DNA of 9,579 bases, from contig JBJOPY010000216.1 of assembly GCA_046050405.1 (NCBI GenBank), forward strand, positions 1 through 9,579, read 5' to 3'. The notes under the pieces were generated by a model that saw only the letters and a list, made by a program, of their open reading frames with translations, did not search any database and had not been told where the DNA came from. Numbering within the stretch: the first letter of the stretch is position 1; each line of letters begins with the position of its first letter. This stretch comes from JADKCL01 sp046050405. GTDB taxonomy: Bacteria; Bacteroidota; Bacteroidia; J057; JADKCL01. Below, one piece after another: positions 1 through 7,551 of this stretch. Position numbers and translations under genes: made by a program.

Positions 1-2
1 GT

Positions 3-122
3 TATGACCTGAAGAAGGAGTACGACCCGGAGGAGGAATTTGCAATTGAAATCATCGTTCGATCCATTGAAAACGGCACCAACCCCACCTACTACGACTA
101 CTTGGAGGCGCGAAACCAATAA
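3..122 (+). CDS. C-terminal end of an unrecognised protein (partial)
   Basis: An open frame enters from the left edge and gives 39 residues before a TAA stop. The peptide is acidic and protein-like (it begins YDLKKEYDPEEEF and ends YYDYLEARNQ), with no low-complexity run. No family can be named from such a short tail. It is the only plus-strand coding sequence on the left side and converges on the minus-strand gene that ends 22 bp further on. The short space between the two stops holds no clear hairpin. It is probably unrelated to the minus-strand genes. The start and most of the protein lie outside the window. Confidence 0.6.
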   Translation, partial: YDLKKEYDPEEEFAIEIIVRSIENGTNPTYYDYLEARNQ

Positions 123-144
123 ATAGGGTACACAGGTGGATGCA

Positions 145-849
145 TTATCCCTCCCCTTCACAGTTGGTCAGTATTCCTGTGTTCATGTTGTCCACTGCAA
201 GCGAGAATAGCCTTGCAAGAAACCGGCCGGTACGTGATGACTGCATGTGAAATTCAAACAAAAGGTGTCTCGGGTGGCTTTTTCGCTCGTCTATACAAGT
301 TTCGAAAGACGATTTCCTCGCGCCTGAACGGGTATCGAAAAGATCCATGTTCATCCTTGCAGTCTTCACGACAATCTGCTCCGTGATGATGCGATTGCTG
401 CGGGAATAGACGGATGAGGTCTTGTAGGAACCCAAGACCAGGGGATTGACCACGAGCACATAGTCTATGCCGGCGAAGGCCGCTCCGAGTGGCTCCAGCA
501 AGCCTTCCTCCGCATTGTACTTCCGCATGAATTCTCCTCCTAGACTGGGAATCTCATTCAGGAAGAATGTGGAATCAGCCTGACAAGGGGCTCTCAATTG
601 CTCGGAGAACATCGTCCCGAGTGCCACGAGGGTTTGAGTCTTGATGTCTTCGATTTCAGCATTTTCCCCTAGGTCGGACTTGATGAACTGCGATAGCGGA
701 ATACGGTAATTCTCGTCGAAGCTGAAATACTTCTTGGAGAAATAGACAGCCACATTTGTCCCTTTCAGCGGAAAAGCCTGGGCATTCACGGGGGCAATCC
801 CCACCAAGATCATCACGAGAGCACCCCATAACCCCTTGAATATCTGCAT
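145..849 (-). CDS. Secreted or periplasmic protein of unknown function
   Basis: A 234-residue protein that I do not recognise. Residues 1-25 form a signal peptide: basic residue K5, a hydrophobic core (about 7-19), then a VNAQA cleavage region. There is no lipobox cysteine, so the mature protein should be soluble in the periplasm or exported. The mature part has alternating hydrophobic strands, e.g. IDYVLVVNPLVLG, and later an 'MDLFDTRSG' stretch. That pattern of a strand followed by a 'lfDtrtG' turn recalls CsgG/LpoB-like periplasmic folds, but the resemblance is weak and given only as a lead. Cysteines occur near residue 88, in the TCIDE segment, and near the C-terminus. The start ATG lies 3 bp after the stop of the upstream lipoprotein gene, so the two are almost certainly co-transcribed. 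It ends in TAA, convergent with the plus-strand gene on its left. Confidence 0.85.
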   Translation of the reverse strand: MQIFKGLWGALVMILVGIAPVNAQAFPLKGTNVAVYFSKKYFSFDENYRIPLSQFIKSDLGENAEIEDIKTQTLVALGTMFSEQLRAPCQADSTFFLNEIPSLGGEFMRKYNAEEGLLEPLGAAFAGIDYVLVVNPLVLGSYKTSSVYSRSNRIITEQIVVKTARMNMDLFDTRSGARKSSFETCIDERKSHPRHLLFEFHMQSSRTGRFLARLFSLAVDNMNTGILTNCEGEG

Positions 850-852
850 TGA

Positions 853-1602
853 TCAGTAGTAGTTGTGGGAAACCAGCTCTTCATGGTATATGCGGCTTTC
901 AGGATCGATCTGCACATGCCCGCCGACCGCCTGCTCCTCATAAAATTTGTAGTAGCCCACGATCTTGCCGATCTTGGGGGCATAGATTTCGTAGGCATGC
1001 TCGATCAAGAAAAAGGGAGGTGCCGGGTTTCCCGGGCTTTTCTCGACGGGCATGCGAAACGGCACTTGCAGGACGAAAACGCAATGCTCATAGGCGACGC
1101 CTCTCACCACGACTGTGGTATCGATATTCAGATACCGGTATTGTTGCAGTTCGAGGTTGTTGTAGAGGTTCCCGTTCCATGTGGCATTGGGGTAGGGCGG
1201 CCATCTAAGAACGAGCTTTCGGGTATTCCCCTCGATGCGTTCCGCATAGGTGTCGCTTAGGTATTGTGTCCATACCTCGAAGAAGTCCCATTGATAGATC
1301 GGTGTGGCAGATGTACCCAATGTATCGGTGGAAGTGTGCAGCCACAGCACGGATGCATCCCGGCCCAGCAGATCCTTTTCCGTACCCTGTGTCAGCTCTC
1401 GCTTGTAATAGGACCTCGCTTCCTCCAGCGTCACAGACGCGTAGATCGTGTCTATCACGTGATAGATGCGATACTTGTCGTCTTGCAACGGAAATATCTC
1501 CATGGCATTGGGTGGCACGGGATTGTATTCTCGATTGCAGGCCGTGAAAACCATGCTGACGATCAGCAGGTACACAGCCAATTTCTGATGCTTTGTCATC
1601 AA
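853..1602 (-). CDS. Lipoprotein of unknown function
   Basis: A 249-residue protein. The N-terminus is a type II signal peptide: MMTKHQK, a hydrophobic core, then the lipobox F-T-A-C with the lipidated cysteine at residue 22. The mature chain is rich in aromatic residues and beta-strand-like. It has a DKYRIYHVIDT segment near its start and, towards the end, YEIYAPKIGKIVGYYKFYE. The latter resembles the 'YapgiGlV' turn seen in many uncharacterised Bacteroidota lipoproteins with an elongated beta-sheet fold. The C-terminal HEELVSHNYY is also typical of that group. No enzymatic motif is visible. It is the first gene of a two-gene unit with the secreted protein 3 bp downstream. About 465 bp separate it from the four-gene operon upstream on the same strand, so it may have its own promoter, although no clear Bacteroidota promoter was found. 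A link to the TIR/nSTAND operon rests only on proximity and a shared envelope theme. Confidence 0.87.
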   Translation of the reverse strand: MMTKHQKLAVYLLIVSMVFTACNREYNPVPPNAMEIFPLQDDKYRIYHVIDTIYASVTLEEARSYYKRELTQGTEKDLLGRDASVLWLHTSTDTLGTSATPIYQWDFFEVWTQYLSDTYAERIEGNTRKLVLRWPPYPNATWNGNLYNNLELQQYRYLNIDTTVVVRGVAYEHCVFVLQVPFRMPVEKSPGNPAPPFFLIEHAYEIYAPKIGKIVGYYKFYEEQAVGGHVQIDPESRIYHEELVSHNYY

Positions 1603-2067
1603 GGCTAAATTTATGAAAAAGACTGCTCCGAAGATTGGCAGAAAAACTTCCCCTCATTCGAAGATGGTGTATCGGGTAGTCCGCTCCTTGAGTTCACATG
1701 ATTTCCAGAATGACATCGAGAACATAATTTCTCGTGCTCAAATCATCGGGGAAGTCCCAAAAAGCCTTTTCCAAGCGGCATGAAACTAAGTTTGGAATGG
1801 CTCTTAGACTCGGATGTACTGGAGTGGTGCTTGAAAGAGGATGTGTGAGGAACGCTCACATGACCTTGCCAGGCTGCACTTTGACCACCAAGAACTGCGC
1901 TTCTACAGTCGGATTTTGCTCTATTTTTAGCTAGGGATTATCAAATTTTTCGAGCCCTCTCCGGATCGACACGAACCGGTGGAACCTTGTGCACATATCC
2001 GATGGCTGGTGAGATACTGTCGAGGTTTCAAAGGAAATTGTGCTGAGACCTGCGGGATTTCCGTCCG
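1603..2067. other. Intergenic gap between two minus-strand units
   Basis: About 465 bp without a convincing gene. It separates the end of the four-gene operon from the downstream lipoprotein pair. The plus strand carries a 56-codon open frame (1613-1783) starting only 10 bp from the divergent lipoprotein start, and a 66-codon frame (1734-1934). Neither has a recognisable protein, a ribosome-binding site or a start context that would support it. One compact inverted repeat lies at 1844-1860. No hairpin with a T-run that would make a convincing terminator for the upstream operon is seen on the minus strand. The gap may hold a promoter for the lipoprotein at 1602, but no good match to the Bacteroidota TTTG / TAnnTTTG elements at the right spacing was found. 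Confidence 0.6.
1844..1860. repeat. Short inverted repeat (6-bp arms, 5-bp loop)
   Basis: TGTGAG, a 5-base loop GAACG, then CTCACA: a perfect 6-bp inverted repeat inside the noncoding gap, extendable by two G-T wobble pairs. No T-run follows on either strand, so an intrinsic terminator is unlikely. The half-sites resemble a CRP-type operator (TGTGA...TCACA), but the spacer is 7 rather than the usual 6 bases. It could be an operator for the lipoprotein at 1602, 240 bp away, a weak RNA hairpin, or chance. Confidence 0.3.
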
Positions 2068-3258
2068 TCATTCTTCTTGCAACTTCAATTTCCCGTTCCC
2101 ATCCAGCTTCATAAGGAATACGTCATTCTTCCCATTGTACGCGAAGCTGTTGGTATGGCCACAGATTGCATACGTTCCGTCTTGAAGCTTAATGATGGAA
2201 ATTGCCACGTCATCGAAACGACCGCCATAGTTTTCCTGTTCGAACTTCCTCTGCGACGACGGATTATATTTTAGTACCAAGATATCTTTTTGATCCCTGC
2301 CAAAGCTCGTTGTCGATCCAACTACCAGGAAGGAGTCACCGGCCATGGAAGGGATGCTGCGGCACATTGCCAGATCCTCTCCGCTCGGGCTATAAATTGA
2401 ACTCGAGATGGAGTCCCCATCAGTAGTATAAGTACCCAAGAAGATATCCGTATTCCCGGATTTTCCACGAATGTTGCCAATCACTACGATCTTGGAGGAA
2501 TCCTTGGGAATTGCGATTCCCACTCCCTCGGCACCAGAGCCAGCAAGAAGTGTCTTCATCCACACCAGAGAATCATCCTCCTGCTTCCAAGCAGCCAGCA
2601 GGATACTGTCTTGGTTATTTCCGCATGCAATCAAGCGATCATTTGTTGCGACCAAGGAATTTGCTTTGGTACCTGTACCTACCTTGTATGACTTCTCGGA
2701 AATCACCTCACCCTGCCCATTGGTCCGGAGCAACCAAATCCCACCTTTAATCTCGCCCACAGCTACCAGCTGACCATTTTTTAGCTGCACTACATGGTTC
2801 AGTTCCTTGTCCGATGGGGGGATTCCATAAGGTCTGAACCAGACGACTGAACCAGAATCTTCATCCCTCACATTCACCATCAATCCATCTTTGGCTCCAG
2901 TTTTAGGGTTGACGGTGTACCCCGCCATCAACAGGGTTCCATCGTCGAGCTTGATCAAATCGTGCATGACAGCATCTTTTGTGGAGTCCATGCGATATCC
3001 TAGCTGCCACAGTAATTTGCCACTAGGATCCGTCCTGATCAACAATGCCTTGAGGCCAATACTATCCGACTGCTGACAGAGGATCGCAAACCCATTGTCT
3101 TCCGTTTGCACGATGTCCCATGCCTTCTCGTCCGCATCCGTGCCGAAAAGGCGGATGAACTTCTTGCTCTCCAAGTCTTGGTCTTTGGTTTTGCAGGAAG
3201 CCATCATACACAGCATCGAAAGTATCAGGTGTATAGGTAATCTTCTCTTGGAGCTCAT
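2068..3258 (-). CDS. Lipoprotein, seven-bladed beta-propeller
   Basis: A 396-residue lipoprotein: signal peptide with basic n-region SSKRR, hydrophobic core and lipobox M-A-S-C, lipidated cysteine at residue 22. The rest is a repeat protein. A motif of the form 'hxxh(K/T)xxDGxhhhhGxT' recurs about seven times, near residues 47-61, 97-113, 154-169, 199-213, 244-262, 297-315 and 350-368, each followed by a strand and often by 'hxLDxxGxhxW' (e.g. LIRTDPSGKLLW, LMKLDGNGK). This is the pattern of delta-60-type / DUF5122-like propellers, common in secreted Bacteroidota proteins, and seven copies close one propeller. No catalytic motif is visible; binding of a protein or glycan is the likely role. 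The ATG overlaps the stop of the outer-membrane protein gene as ATGA, so translation is probably coupled. It is the last gene of the operon and should sit on the outer membrane next to the barrel protein. Whether it faces the periplasm or the cell surface is not clear: the residues after the cysteine (KTKDQD) are not a clear surface-export signal. Confidence 0.92.
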   Translation of the reverse strand: MSSKRRLPIHLILSMLCMMASCKTKDQDLESKKFIRLFGTDADEKAWDIVQTEDNGFAILCQQSDSIGLKALLIRTDPSGKLLWQLGYRMDSTKDAVMHDLIKLDDGTLLMAGYTVNPKTGAKDGLMVNVRDEDSGSVVWFRPYGIPPSDKELNHVVQLKNGQLVAVGEIKGGIWLLRTNGQGEVISEKSYKVGTGTKANSLVATNDRLIACGNNQDSILLAAWKQEDDSLVWMKTLLAGSGAEGVGIAIPKDSSKIVVIGNIRGKSGNTDIFLGTYTTDGDSISSSIYSPSGEDLAMCRSIPSMAGDSFLVVGSTTSFGRDQKDILVLKYNPSSQRKFEQENYGGRFDDVAISIIKLQDGTYAICGHTNSFAYNGKNDVFLMKLDGNGKLKLQEE

Positions 3259-4463
3259 TGCGATTCGGATTGGGAGTCTTTAACCTTTCTTTGTTTTTCA
3301 GGATTGCCTTCCAGTACATGGACCTTGTAATTTCCAGGGAGGAACGCCCCCACCGTCAACTGTATGCTGTGTAGCCTTGCAGACTGGTCGGATACATTGT
3401 ACTGCCAGACAATGGATTCATAAGGATCCGGGTATCTATCGTCAGTGGAGACAAGGCCAGCGAACCTGATCTGGCCAGAAACCTTTGCAGAAAGGCTAAA
3501 GCCCCCGAGGTCAAAGTTGTAGCCAAATGCAGCCATGCCTCCCATGGCAAACATCTCCCGCCTTGGGGGTTTCCCATCCACCTTGATATTCGCGGTAATC
3601 GTCTCAACTGGATATAGTCCTAAGTAGTTAGTACCGACCACCGTGGAACTGCTTGCAATCAATGCCCTCCCAAACACGCCTGCTTCCACAAAAAAGTTTG
3701 AAGTTTGGTGCCGTTCGGGTTTTCGCCGATATCCAAATCGAAGCTGCATCTGCAGGGGTACTTGGATATAATGGGCGGATTGCTTGAAATCTACTGCCCA
3801 CGTGCTGTCCGTCTCGATTTTATTGTTTGACTTGTATTCTCTGGAGAAACCCAGTGCCTCATAGGTCAGTCCGGTAGAGAAACCTCCCCGAAAGCTGAAA
3901 TTGTGAATCCATTCCAGACCGAATTCGGGTTGCAGCTTTCCCTCGTCTTTAGGTTTGGGTCTTGAATTTGCGAGATCCGTGTAGATGTTGATGGGATTCC
4001 TGAGCTTCACGACGGTGTACTTCAGGCCAGTGTGCAACCCAAAGCAATTCTTTGGGTAGGGGACGATCTCTCTGAGCAATTTTGCAAAGGCTGGAGGATC
4101 GTTTTCGACCCGCAGGGAATGGGTGGGAAACCGCGTCAGGAGCAACTTTGTGGCTTCTTCCGCCAAGCTGTCCCGACCCAGCTGAAGGCAACTGAGTGCG
4201 TAAAAATGCATGAAACCCTCCGTCGCACTCAGCAGTTCATTGTTATTGCTACCGGCGGTCACGTCGAAAAGCAGCCGTATGCAGGGCTCCTGCTTGGCGA
4301 TCATCTCGAACTCCCCGACCCTGTAGAATTGTTCGATTCGGTAGAGGTCAGCGGAGGTTGTCGGGCATTGGGCATGAAGGGAGGTGGAATGAAACCACCA
4401 ACCCGTCAACAGGATTCCGCAAATCCAGGAATATTGCCTAGAGTGGAGCTTGCGCTTCTTCAT
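3255..4463 (-). CDS. Outer-membrane beta-barrel protein with helical periplasmic N-domain
   Basis: 402 residues from the chosen start. Residues 1-32 are a signal peptide (MKKRKLHSRQ, hydrophobic WICGILLTGWW, cleavage after the HAQ motif). Residues about 37-135 are helical and TPR-like, with two cysteine-containing helices and the segment 'LLTRFPTHSL...NDPPAFAKLLREI'. That 'P...DPp.F..ll' signature precedes the barrel in a set of uncharacterised Bacteroidota outer-membrane proteins. From about residue 140 the chain alternates glycine- and aromatic-rich amphipathic strands (FGLHTGLKY, FGLEWIHNFSFRGGFSTGLTYE, FFVEAGVFG, MGGMAAFGYNFDLGGFSLSAKV, IQLTVGAFLPG), a PorT/OmpA-like barrel of perhaps 8-10 strands. 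A basic tail follows the last strand. An ATG at 4523 overlaps the stop of the NTPase gene as ATGA and would add 20 residues (MRRETSHQ...). I prefer 4463 because it gives a normal signal peptide, but coupled initiation at 4523 cannot be excluded. The 3' end overlaps the lipoprotein gene by 4 bp. Likely role: outer-membrane partner or sensor for the NTPase (inferred). Confidence 0.87.
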   Translation of the reverse strand: MKKRKLHSRQYSWICGILLTGWWFHSTSLHAQCPTTSADLYRIEQFYRVGEFEMIAKQEPCIRLLFDVTAGSNNNELLSATEGFMHFYALSCLQLGRDSLAEEATKLLLTRFPTHSLRVENDPPAFAKLLREIVPYPKNCFGLHTGLKYTVVKLRNPINIYTDLANSRPKPKDEGKLQPEFGLEWIHNFSFRGGFSTGLTYEALGFSREYKSNNKIETDSTWAVDFKQSAHYIQVPLQMQLRFGYRRKPERHQTSNFFVEAGVFGRALIASSSTVVGTNYLGLYPVETITANIKVDGKPPRREMFAMGGMAAFGYNFDLGGFSLSAKVSGQIRFAGLVSTDDRYPDPYESIVWQYNVSDQSARLHSIQLTVGAFLPGNYKVHVLEGNPEKQRKVKDSQSESQ

Positions 4464-4519
4464 CTGGGAAAGACAGCACTCCCTGATGGGGGGAGTTGGC
4501 TGGTGGGATGTTTCTCGTC

Positions 4520-7500
4520 TCATGGCGTTACCTGATGAAGTGCGTCCTTCAATTCCGCCGGTTGGGTGTACCAGTGCCGGATCGTCTTGTCTTTGGAGAT
4601 GGAGTAAAGGGCCTTGGAGTCTGCGCTGAATCCCAATCCAGTCACCCAATCCCCATGTCCAGTGAGGGCGATAGGTGGTGATTTCAGATCGTAGGTACGG
4701 AGCAATCGGAGGCTTTGGTCGAAACTTCCACTGGCGAAATACTTGCCGTCTGGAGAGAAGCCAACTGCCGTCACCTTGGAGCGATGGGACATGATTGGTC
4801 TCAAGCTCTTGCTCGCCCATTCATAAAACCAAACCTCCCCATTTTCAAGTCCGATGGCGAGAATGGTCGCATCCCTGTTGAAGGCCATCTTTGCGACTGG
4901 ACTCTGTAGGGAGACCGATCCCAGTGTGCTGGCGGGTTCCCCCCACAGATAGAGGGTCAGGGTGAGATTGTTGCCAACCACCAGATACTGCTCATCAGGG
5001 CTGACTTCAATCGCGGTAATTTTGTTTTTTGGCTCCGGGAATACGATCGGAAAAGTCTTGCTTTTCCAAGTCCCGTCCGTCAGCCTAAAGTCGCCAGACT
5101 GTGTGGTGGAAAGCAATACTTTTCGCCCGGGTAGATATTTGAGGCTCGTGACCGGCTCGGTATGTCCGCTGATCGTGCGTAAACTCTTTCCGGAGATGTC
5201 ATACACCACCAGCGCATTGGACTGGTTGCTGGCAATGATCCCGTTGATTTCTGGTACATATTCCAACACATTGATCTGATTGCCTTTGGAGGAAGTCATA
5301 GAGGGTGAAACGGCTCCCTTAACGTTCACATTGCGCACCTCCCAGAGGGTGCCGTCCAATCCCATTACTGCTGCAAGGTCTCTCGAGGGACTGTAGTCCA
5401 TGATCACGGGATAGCACTCCAGCCTCGACTGGATCTGAGGGGAAATCCGATCCAATGCCTTTTCCATTGCAGTATAGATCCGCGAATCGTATGGGGATCC
5501 GCCATTGGCGGTGTACAGATCGTAGGCCATTTCCGCAAGTGCTTTTGCAGAGTCTTTGGATGGCGTTTCCAAGGATTGAGCAGCCATGAAAAGTGCCTGG
5601 AGCTGGTTGGAGGTGATTTCTGAACGGGTGCGTGCCTCCATCGCAAGGTCTCTCTGGACATCGGCCTCCTTTTTCGCGGCCTCGGTTAGTTTGTTCTTCA
5701 CCTCCAAGGTGTCAAAAGCATCTTTCAGACTGGCGTTGCTGACTTGCAAGGCCGCATTGGCGGATGCAATGTCGTTCCGCTGTTGTTGCACGATCGTAAA
5801 CTGCTCACCCAGTTCTCTCTTCTGGATTGTAATCGTGTCAATCCTCAATGCGAGAAGGTCGTTAAGGGACTTCGTCTCCTTCAACAAGTCAGCATTGATG
5901 TCCAGCGTCTTTCGAAGTGTATCGGCCTTGGCCTCCACTTCCAAAGTCTTTTGCTCGGCGATGCCCTTCTGATCCAGCGCATAGATCGTGGCAAAGACGG
6001 AAAACACCAGCAGTCCGATGATCACGCAGATCACGACTACCAGCCTCCTCAAGTTCTTTCGTTGGCTCTCCGATTTCTGTTGAAGAAGCAAGACAGCTGC
6101 CTTTTCCTCCTCCTCCTTGATCCATGCGGCATGGCTATCGCTCAGGAACTTCATCGAAGCCTCGTAGTTCCCTTCATAGCGCGACGCCCATGCTTCGGTC
6201 GGCTTTGTTTCCTCCTGCCATTTCAGGGCGATACCGAGTTCGGGCTGCCGCCACAGGTTTGCCTTTCCCTGCAGGTACAGGGCGGTCGCACGCGAGAGCA
6301 GGATGTATTGCTCAGCCGCACGGGATTCCTCTCTCAACCAATCGCCCAGCCTCTTCCACAGGCGCATGAAACTCTCATGGGAGATGTCGATCACCGAGTC
6401 GGGTGTTAGCGGGACCCCCTCGGGAGGCATGAGGAAACTGCAACCTTTGGCCCTGTAGGCTTCTATCACCTCGATCACTTGTAACTCCGGCATATCCCTG
6501 ACCGCACAGATATCTTTCAGGCGCGTCGGCCGCCGAATGCCCCGGCCATCACTTTCCATCTTCGTAAGGCACTTGAACAGCATCTCTGTGACAGGGGCTA
6601 GCCCCTTCATTTCGAGCGAAGCATAAATCTCCTCCGCATGCTGGTTCAGCGCATTTCCCAGGCCCCCGATGGCTGAGTAGTCTGTGATTTGAACCTCCTC
6701 GCCCTCTTTGTGGATGTTCCAGGTGCGCATCAGGGCATGTTGCAGGATCGGCAACTGATCCGGATTGTCCCCCACATCATTCAGCAGCCTCACCACCAAT
6801 TCTGGCGCAAATTGCCCATGGAACACCGCGCCAGGTCGGGTGATGGTCTCCCGCATTTCCTGACGTGACAACCTTGGTATCAAGTATTGTCCCCGGTTGA
6901 TGGCTTCGGGAAGATCCACGAAGCGAGGGCATTCTCCCAAAAAGTCGCTTCGCATGGTGATGATGATATAGATCGGATTCTCAGGCTTGGAGGTGGCCTC
7001 AATCAGCAGACGTATAAAGGCGCGTGCTTCGTCCTCCTGGCCCTTGTTCCCCATTTCATCGGCAAAGCGGAAGATTTCCTCGAACTGATCCACCACGATC
7101 AACAGGTTCTGACCTTGTTCCAGGATAGGCCCCATTGCAGCCTCCTCCAAACCGAAGCAACTGGAGGCCAGCATCGTCTTGAGCATGGCCATGGGCTCGA
7201 TCATCTGGTAGCTGGGATCGTTAGGGGCTTTGATCAGATTTGCGAGCTCCTCGGCAAGGAAGTGGATGGGACGATCCCCAGGACGCATGATGGCGATCTT
7301 CCAATCCGAGGCACCTGACATCCGTCCAGCATCCAGTGCGGGAAGCAGGCCTGCACGCACCAAGGAACTCTTTCCGCTGCCGGATCCTCCCAAAACTGCG
7401 AGGAATTTGCTGTCCCGCATGCGGTTGATCAAGGTGTCTATCTGTCCGTCACGCCCGAAAAAGATAAGATTTTCATGGCTGTAATAGGGTCTCAAACCCG

Positions 7501-7549
7501 GATAGGGATGCTCAGGCCCTCTGCGACGACGTTTACGTGTTGCTTCCAT
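4520..7549 (-). CDS. nSTAND NTPase with membrane helix, coiled coil and WD40-type propeller
   Basis: A 1009-residue signalling NTPase. After a basic start (RKRRRRG) comes the nSTAND1 signature PYPGLRPYY...FFGRD (residues 15-34). Walker A is GGSGSGKSS (54-62, K60) and Walker B is LLIVVDQFEEIF (149-160, D154), followed by TMRSDF (198-203), DQLPILQHAL (264-273) and the conserved HESFMRLWKRLGDWLREE (391-408) that ends the STAND module. All key ATPase motifs are intact. A hydrophobic helix spans 503-525 (VVVICVIIGLLVFSVFATIYA), preceded by RKNLRR. Residues about 530-655 are a long coiled coil, then a short helical region like that before WD40 repeats in related proteins (AKALAEMAYDLYT). Residues about 705-1000 hold WD40-like blades, the clearest being VTAVGFSPDGKYFASGSFDQ and VTGLGFSADSKALYSISKDK, probably one propeller. 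By the positive-inside rule the ATPase is cytoplasmic and the propeller periplasmic. In known STAND proteins, ligand binding to the repeat domain drives ATP-dependent oligomerisation and activates a linked effector. Here the effector is the TIR protein encoded 2 bp upstream. Very likely a genuine full-length gene. Confidence 0.96.
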   Translation of the reverse strand: MEATRKRRRRGPEHPYPGLRPYYSHENLIFFGRDGQIDTLINRMRDSKFLAVLGGSGSGKSSLVRAGLLPALDAGRMSGASDWKIAIMRPGDRPIHFLAEELANLIKAPNDPSYQMIEPMAMLKTMLASSCFGLEEAAMGPILEQGQNLLIVVDQFEEIFRFADEMGNKGQEDEARAFIRLLIEATSKPENPIYIIITMRSDFLGECPRFVDLPEAINRGQYLIPRLSRQEMRETITRPGAVFHGQFAPELVVRLLNDVGDNPDQLPILQHALMRTWNIHKEGEEVQITDYSAIGGLGNALNQHAEEIYASLEMKGLAPVTEMLFKCLTKMESDGRGIRRPTRLKDICAVRDMPELQVIEVIEAYRAKGCSFLMPPEGVPLTPDSVIDISHESFMRLWKRLGDWLREESRAAEQYILLSRATALYLQGKANLWRQPELGIALKWQEETKPTEAWASRYEGNYEASMKFLSDSHAAWIKEEEEKAAVLLLQQKSESQRKNLRRLVVVICVIIGLLVFSVFATIYALDQKGIAEQKTLEVEAKADTLRKTLDINADLLKETKSLNDLLALRIDTITIQKRELGEQFTIVQQQRNDIASANAALQVSNASLKDAFDTLEVKNKLTEAAKKEADVQRDLAMEARTRSEITSNQLQALFMAAQSLETPSKDSAKALAEMAYDLYTANGGSPYDSRIYTAMEKALDRISPQIQSRLECYPVIMDYSPSRDLAAVMGLDGTLWEVRNVNVKGAVSPSMTSSKGNQINVLEYVPEINGIIASNQSNALVVYDISGKSLRTISGHTEPVTSLKYLPGRKVLLSTTQSGDFRLTDGTWKSKTFPIVFPEPKNKITAIEVSPDEQYLVVGNNLTLTLYLWGEPASTLGSVSLQSPVAKMAFNRDATILAIGLENGEVWFYEWASKSLRPIMSHRSKVTAVGFSPDGKYFASGSFDQSLRLLRTYDLKSPPIALTGHGDWVTGLGFSADSKALYSISKDKTIRHWYTQPAELKDALHQVTP

Positions 7550-7551
7550 GC

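Noticed and set aside
123..144. Possible bidirectional terminator between the convergent genes
   Set aside because: No inverted repeat of useful length and no T-run are present in the 22 bp.
1603..1625. TAAATTTA on the minus strand as a promoter -7 element for the lipoprotein
   Set aside because: It is one base off consensus, too close to the ATG to leave a leader, and has no TTTG at the proper distance upstream.
1734..1934. Plus-strand 66-codon frame in the gap
   Set aside because: The composition looks noncoding (many Cys, Gly and Lys with no pattern), there is no start context, and it overlaps the other candidate frame.
4464..4820. Extension of the outer-membrane protein frame up to an ATG at 4820
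   Set aside because: Most of it lies inside the WD40 region of the NTPase gene in another frame, and reads as a Trp/Arg/Pro-rich shadow. The signal peptide begins at 4463.
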